A DNA stretch of 64,000 nucleotides, taken from Siphonodentalium dalli. Its lineage: Eukaryota; Mollusca; Scaphopoda; Gadilida; Siphonodentaliidae. Shown here one piece after another: positions 59,722 through 64,000 of the stretch; the stretch's first letter is position 1, and every line of letters begins with the position of its first letter. Position numbers and translations under genes: made by a program. The notes under the pieces are model-generated. The model had not been told where the DNA came from. It made no database searches and was given only the letters and a program-made list of their open reading frames with translations. The stretch is from the NCBI GenBank assembly GCA_032622095.1, contig CP136061.1, forward strand, positions 12,355,287-12,419,286, in the 5' to 3' direction.

Positions 59722-60480
59722 TAATCACCTTTCAAATTATCTCCCTTAATTTGTTCAGATAATCAACAGTTACTCCCTGTGTATGAATAACAATTTATCA
59801 AAAGTCGTGCATGCTTACCTATCAAACAATGCATGATTAGCTGCTAGCGCGGTGATCTTTCTTAATCAAGTCACAATAGTTTACTGCGTTGTCTTTCAGT
59901 GTAAGTGCCGAAAAGGATAAACATGGCAACCGTTTAGGAAGTCATGAATCAAGCGCTTCCGGTGTCAATTCAACCTTTCCAAAATGTGGGAACTCTTTGT
60001 TAAAGTTCAAAATTATCTATTTTGGCTATTCAACTTTACTTTGGTATGTACGTTCAAAATTTTTTTCAAAATTTTTGTAAACCGCTCCTGGATCATGCCT
60101 CACAAATCTTATATCATGATGGACGGGGAAACCTGTATCTGTACAAATTGGGCAACAGAACCATAAACCACCCCCAGATCTTTAATATGCTTTACAGCTA
60201 CGTTCCTTTTCCATCATGATATACACACACCCGTTTTATGCACGTATCACGTGAAAAATTATATTTATATCGACAGAATTATCAGTCATTTTACTATTCT
60301 ATATCCTTTGTTGACTTATAGATAGCCGAGGGTTAGCCCTCGGTTACCAGTCGATCCTCCATACTAGTTTTTTCCTGCTAGTCCGTGGGGTCGGTGTGGT
60401 GCAGTCCACCCAGTTTGTAGATTACTAGGCCTTGACATCACCTTTGCCATTTGGCATAAACCATAAAACAAGCCTGGATA
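59722..60480. other. HDAC11 intron 2, nothing assigned
   Basis: Short frames near 59,889-60,219 lack motifs. A small hairpin GAGGGTTAGCCCTC lies at 60,328. No exon is needed here because exons 2 and 3 join in phase and align co-linearly with human HDAC11. Confidence 0.5.
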
Positions 60481-60486
60481 TAGTGT

Positions 60487-60518
60487 GGTCCCCAGAGGGT
60501 GAATTTAGTGACGAGGCT
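60487..60518 (+). repeat. Half P palindrome
   Basis: TGGTCCCCAGAGGGTGAATT + TAGTGACGAGGC, one arm of the P family without its partner. Confidence 0.7.
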
Positions 60519-60589
60519 ATATTTATTTTACATATGTATTTTTAAAATATCGCGGTTACAAGCAGTGACTATTTCCATGAATCGTGCCC

Positions 60590-61215
60590 AATAAAATCGA
60601 ATATTCCTGCTCGGAGTGCCTCTTTGGATCATCTGAGGTCCATGACACTCTCCCTGTCAAATTACCTCTTCTGCGCTAATAATAAATGCTTTTCATTGAT
60701 CATCTATGTTAATATAATTAATTAATCCCCGTTTAAGTCATCTGAAGTCAAAGGCTCCTATCCCATGATATTCCCTTGGTCAGGTGACCCTTGTGTACCA
60801 ATTTTCCTGCATATCGTCTAAGCTGATAAGGAATGCTCTGTCAACACCACCTATCCCATGACTCTCAGAAAACCGATATTACATTCTGAGAAGAGAACCA
60901 GTTTTCTTGGAACTCAAAACATTCTTAGCAGGTCGAGGTCGAACGAACCAGAGAGTGCTATATATAGACATTGAAAGTACATTCTTGATACCAGAACTAG
61001 TGCAGGTACCGGCGCTTCCAATAACCACCCGCTGATTAACTCACTTATTTTGTTATTCAAAAATCTGATGTCAACGGCACCTATCCCATGACACTCTCTG
61101 GGTCAATTGACCCATGTGTACAAATTTTCAGCTTTGAGGGTCCAGCTGTTTTGTCGCCCATAGCCAGACAGACAAACAAGCAGACAGAATTGAGGTTTAT
61201 TGGTATAGATGTAAC
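60590..61215 (+). repeat. Diverged repeat with CCTATCCCATGAC blocks
   Basis: CCTATCCCATGA(C/T) followed by an ACTCTC/ATTCCC segment and GGTCA(G/A)(G/T)TGACCC occurs at about 60,755, 60,850 and 61,078, ending with CAGACAGACAAACAAGCAGA. It looks like an old interspersed repeat just upstream of exon 3. Confidence 0.6.
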
Positions 61216-61269
61216 ATCACTTTGTATTGAGTTGTATTGTTATACATGTGACATAACTTTTTATTGAAG

Positions 61270-61370
61270 CTGATGGTATGATAACCGACGAGACGACTGT
61301 GCGGCCCATGGAAGCATCAAAGGATGATCTCTTAGTAACTCACAGCGAGAGATACCTCAACAGTCTGAAG
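61270..61370 (+). CDS. HDAC11: HDAC11 third coding exon
   Basis: The frame (with one G carried from exon 2) gives ADGMITDETTVRPMEASKDD followed by LLVTHSERYLNSLK. The second half matches the HDAC11 segment EASEEDLLVVHTRRYLNELK, and the number of residues between FLK and EAS is the same (13) as in the human protein as I remember it. The acceptor is TATTGAAG|C, the donor GAAG|GTCAGT. 101 bp = 2 + 33 codons, so the exon ends in phase 0. Joined coding exons total 300 bp (100 codons). The remaining ~250 codons, with the catalytic His/Asp residues, must lie beyond base 64,000; I found no further exon in 61,371-64,000. Confidence 0.93.
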
Positions 61371-61463
61371 GTCAGTGACAGTCTATTCTGGGCTGAATTT
61401 CATGTGTATTGGGCTATATTGCTTCTGATATAATCAAACCTGAATTTAGTGTGTCTGACATTT

Positions 61464-61561
61464 GCAGAATGAGGCCCCCCCCCCAGAGGGTAAGTTTAGT
61501 TAAGCTATCACGCATGGTGGGCTAGCATCACCAAATTCACCCTCTGGGGACATCATTCTGC
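61464..61561 (+). repeat. P palindrome in HDAC11 intron 3
   Basis: GCAGAATGAGGCCCCCCCCC, AGAGGGTAAGTTTAGT, centre CGCATGGTGGGC, then AGCATCACCAAATTCACCCT and CATTCTGC. It is preceded by the family flank TTTAGTGTGTCTGACATTT and followed by TTAGGCCTCA. Confidence 0.85.
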
Positions 61562-61762
61562 TTAGGCCTCATAATCTGGGAAGTATCTATAGTCTCAAAT
61601 TAACATTGTTTTAGTTGCTTTTTACCTTCTGTTCAGTTTCTATATCCCATAATTTGCAGACGATAAAATACATAATCGAGGTGACTAATGGGTGAACATC
61701 ACCAACTTCAACTGGGTAACTTCAATCTGATCCTAGATACTCTCATAGCAGTTGAGGCCTAA

Positions 61763-61805
61763 GCAGAATGAGGCCCCCAGACTGTGAATTTGGTGATACT
61801 AGCCT
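61763..61805 (+). repeat. Half P palindrome
   Basis: GCAGAATGAGGCCCCCAGAC + TGTGAATTTGGTGATACTAG, preceded by GAGGCCTAA. No right arm. Confidence 0.7.
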
Positions 61806-63007
61806 TGGGGTTCAAAATTGACAACAGGTATTAAATCTCCATGTACCCCCGATACAATTAAAATTAACACTATATTCTATAGATGTGGATACAATTATTA
61901 ACACTATAGTATATAGATGTGGATATAACTATTAATACTATAGTCTAAATATTATTAATGAAAATTAGGCGATGTTGATCCCCCAGGGAGGTAACTCAAC
62001 CACTTGAATATCCTGTAAATTGTCTAGTGCTTTCGCTAAATTGTATCTTCATCAGGACCAGGGTGGCGTGGGCAGATGTGGATTTTTCCTGTCCTTTTTT
62101 ACTCTAGGTTGGTTGAGCATGGATTTGATCATCAGTGGGTAGATGTCAGGGTGTTATAGACACAGAAGAGGTCACGGGGTTGAATGCGGCTATATTTTGG
62201 GTATGTTGTCCCTTGGTTCCCGTTAGTCTATGTGGGTAATTTGTGCAGATATATTGTTGCTGCCCAGTCACTTTAGTTAAGCGTGGGTAATCGTAGCAGG
62301 TATGTTGGATACAGTGCTACAAATAACATGGTGTGTCCAAGTATATGATTTGTAACCTTGACCGATATGATCCAAAGTGGTGCAGGTTTGTCACATTATT
62401 TATCAGAATTTGTACCAACTGCTGATATATATATCATGTATAGAGAGAGAGATAGCGCGGATCTTCACACTCCGACCCTACAAAGTGTACATGTAGGCAC
62501 TAACAAGAAGGACTTTAATTAGTTGCCTCCCTTCTCTATATATTAATTAGTTGCCTCCCTTCTCTATATATTAATGTTGGTGTTGGTTTCTTGACATGAT
62601 TTCTGTATTTATTTGTTAATTTATCATTTTGCTTATTTCTCATCAGATATAACCTATATTTGCTTTTATTTAGACTGCACTAACACTTGGTATGTGACTT
62701 ATATAGACCACACAAACATGGGTAGGTGATTATGGGACACTTTGGTGATTCGGGTAAACAATTAGGAGAAATCCTGCTTAATTCACAAAATGCTCTGAAA
62801 TTTTGAGTGCATAAATTTGTTGGCATATATTCAGTATTAGATTTAGTCTTCTCGGTCCACAACAGTATAGGATGCTCCATTCGCTACTGTACAGCGACAT
62901 AAATGTTGCTCCATTCTCTAACTCTACGGCGAATTAAATGTTGTTCGACCCACCACAGGGTTAAAGCAAGGATAAATCATTCAACCAGGCCTGGAAATAG
63001 CAGACAT
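61806..63007. other. HDAC11 intron 3, mostly unassigned
   Basis: Contains a 34-bp direct duplication (TTAGTTGCCTCCCTTCTC + TATATATTAA) at 62,518-62,575 and a diverged duplication around 61,855-61,945 (ACACTATA(T/G)TATATAGATG). No HDAC11 exon recognised. Confidence 0.5.
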
Positions 63008-63100
63008 GTAGAATGAGGTACCCAGAGGGTGAATTTAGTGATGTTATCCCACACAGCAGGCTCGCATCACCAAATTCACCCTCTGGGAATCTCATTCTGC
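63008..63100 (+). repeat. P palindrome in HDAC11 intron 3
   Basis: GTAGAATGAGGTACCCAGAG, GTGAATTTAGTGATG, centre CCCACACAGCAGG, then CATCACCAAATTCACCCTCT and CTCATTCTGC. Arms ~42 bp. Confidence 0.88.
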
Positions 63101-63171
63101 TTAGACTTCAACTGCATTTAGTATGTATCTGTTGACTGTGATAGACATGCGCTAGATAATCCTGTAGTGAG

Positions 63172-63237
63172 CCTCACATAGATAGAAGGATCTGTTCCTG
63201 AGTGTTGTCTGCTCGTGTCTGTGAGGGGCTCCATACA
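63172..63237 (-). repeat. Q motif, reverse orientation
   Basis: GAGCCTCACATAGATAGAAG, TGTTGTCTGCTCGTGTCTGT and GAGGGGCTCC, the reverse complement of the Q layout. Confidence 0.75.
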
Positions 63238-63297
63238 GGTGGCATCAGTATGATCATGCCATGAATCTCTACATTGGCTATGCACAGTGATATCATA

Positions 63298-63906
63298 CAG
63301 TGATGCCCTAATTAATCCACCCCTTAACCACAGAAGAATTATGGGTAACTTTTCAGGATTTAGTCGGAAATATGGCTTGTTGCCATTCATCAGATAGCTC
63401 TCCCCGAGAGCTTTCCGATGAATGGCAACAAGCCATATTTCCGACTAAATCCTGAAAAGTTACCCATAATTCAGCTGTGGTTAACCCTTTACCCAACAAA
63501 CCGGCCAAAACCGGCCAAATTAAGCTTCAACAGCCTAAAATATCTTCGGTCTGTCTCAATAGAACCATACAAATATGGGTATCATTGGAACCGGCTCATT
63601 GACCACATTGTGATGGTTACAGTTATGCCATGTGCCAATGCATTCTCTTATATATGCGAGTCGACCATAGGTCGCCTCGCATATATAAGAGAATGCATTG
63701 GCCTAAAAAAAATCTTTTTTTAACACTTTTTACCATTTTTTCTTACATTCTTTAACAATTTTATAATTTGTAATGTGTTAAGCCAATGCATTCTCTTATA
63801 TATGCGAGGCGACCTATGGTCGACTCGCATATATAAGAGAATGCATTGGCACAGGGCCCTTCTGTTGGGTAAAGGGTTAAGGGGTCGATTAATTAGGGCA
63901 TTACTG
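63298..63906. mobile_element. Tc1/mariner-like palindromic MITE, interrupted
   Basis: Ends CAGTGATGCCCTAATTAATC / CAGTAATGCCCTAATTAATC, flanked by TA (63,296-63,297; 63,907-63,908). Without the nested element it is one long palindrome with ~110-bp arms (TTATGGGTAACTTTTCAGGA, CATATTTCCGACTAAATCC) around a short loop near 63,392-63,418. The TTAA at 63,324 in the left arm shows the uninterrupted state of the right-arm target. No transposase. Confidence 0.87.
63485..63876. mobile_element. MITE-D, piggyBac-like ends, hairpin core
   Basis: 392 bp, terminal repeats CCCTTTACCCAACA and exact TTAA on both sides (63,481-63,484; 63,877-63,880). Hairpins lie at 63,634-63,702 and 63,782-63,850. Very similar to MITE-C. 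Inserted into the right arm of the Tc1/mariner-like palindrome. Confidence 0.93.
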
Positions 63907-63982
63907 TACTCCACCAGTTCAAAACACGGGAATCTTTTTAATGTTCTCACCATGCTGCCTGGATTTAATGTGTATATTATTT

Positions 63983-64000
63983 GCAGAATGAGGTCCCCAG
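63983..64000 (+). repeat. P palindrome, cut by window end
   Basis: GCAGAATGAGGTCCCCAG preceded by GGATTTAATGTG..ATTT, the left flank seen in other P copies. Confidence 0.75.

Larger units (their letters stand above)
63252..63940 (+). mobile_element. M-family foldback end, interrupted twice
   Basis: GATCATGCCATGAATCTCTA at 63,252 is the terminus seen in M1 and M2. Its continuation CCACCAGTTCAAAACACGGG appears only at 63,912, so ~600 bp have been inserted between them. The other end of this M copy is not visible before the window ends. Confidence 0.75.

Noticed and set aside
59889-60219. Overlapping short frames in HDAC11 intron 2 as an extra exon
   Set aside because: Exons 2 and 3 already join in phase and align without a gap to the HDAC11 N-terminus. 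The frames show no deacetylase motif.
62028-62075. On the minus strand CCTGATGAAG..GCGAAAGC resembles a hammerhead ribozyme core (CUGAUGA..GAAA), as found in Penelope-like elements
   Set aside because: The segment between the two conserved boxes cannot form stem II (A opposite C at its base), and I found no matching stem III with a cleavage triplet.
1-64000. tRNA, rRNA or snRNA genes
   Set aside because: I looked for B-box-like GGTTCGAATCC and rRNA-like segments and saw none. A covariance-model search would be needed to exclude diverged copies.

Overview
The window looks like animal nuclear DNA, most likely from a mollusc (bivalve or close lophotrochozoan). The only well-supported host gene, the 5' part of a histone deacetylase 11 (HDAC11) gene, is split by long introns with GT..AG borders. 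The dispersed repeats are of kinds I associate with bivalve and gastropod genomes: 'GGGGCATAACTCTGG' blocks, 'AGCTCACCTGAGC', (GTCC)n-rich units and 'CCATCTTGGATTT' units. The phylum call is an inference from repeat style and was not checked against a database.

Layout. Bases 1-15.1 kb are dominated by minisatellites, including an 8.6-kb array of a 33-bp unit and a composite 34-bp/53-bp array. From 15.3 to 25 kb there are foldback transposons (15,288-17,388 and 23,388-25,018, the second with another element inserted in one arm), diverged dispersed repeats, and 47-bp and 54-bp arrays. From 25.7 to 28.3 kb lies an inverted (GAT/GAC)n block flanked by AAGAACC-rich DNA, with a MITE inserted in it. 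Bases 28.3-32.5 kb hold four more minisatellites. Bases 32.6-39.2 kb hold MITEs, a LINE 3' fragment and four inverted-repeat elements. Bases 39.4-47.9 kb hold four more arrays, a decayed LINE reverse transcriptase, and two DNA transposons with clear target duplications. Bases 48.1-49.4 kb hold one orphan ORF followed by a polyadenylation signal and an A15 tract, which suggests a retrocopy.

From 50.7 kb to the right edge the + strand carries HDAC11 coding exons 1-3 (50,773-50,810; 56,567-56,727; 61,270-61,370). They join in phase into exactly 100 codons. The remaining exons lie beyond the window. The introns contain a 32-bp minisatellite, a hAT-like element, satellite-like repeats and a cluster of palindromes.

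Most long open frames are artefacts of tandem repeats whose unit is a multiple of 3 bp and lacks stops on one strand. Summing array lengths, about 19 kb (roughly 30%) of the window is minisatellite. The most interesting structure is a modular set of MITEs. The same core, bounded by two inverted copies of a ~69-bp near-perfect hairpin, sits inside two different terminal-repeat frames: a TA-target type with TGTGACCCGCC ends, and a TTAA-target piggyBac-like type with CCCTTTACCCAACA ends. One TTAA-type copy lies inside a Tc1/mariner-like palindrome, which itself lies inside a foldback element.
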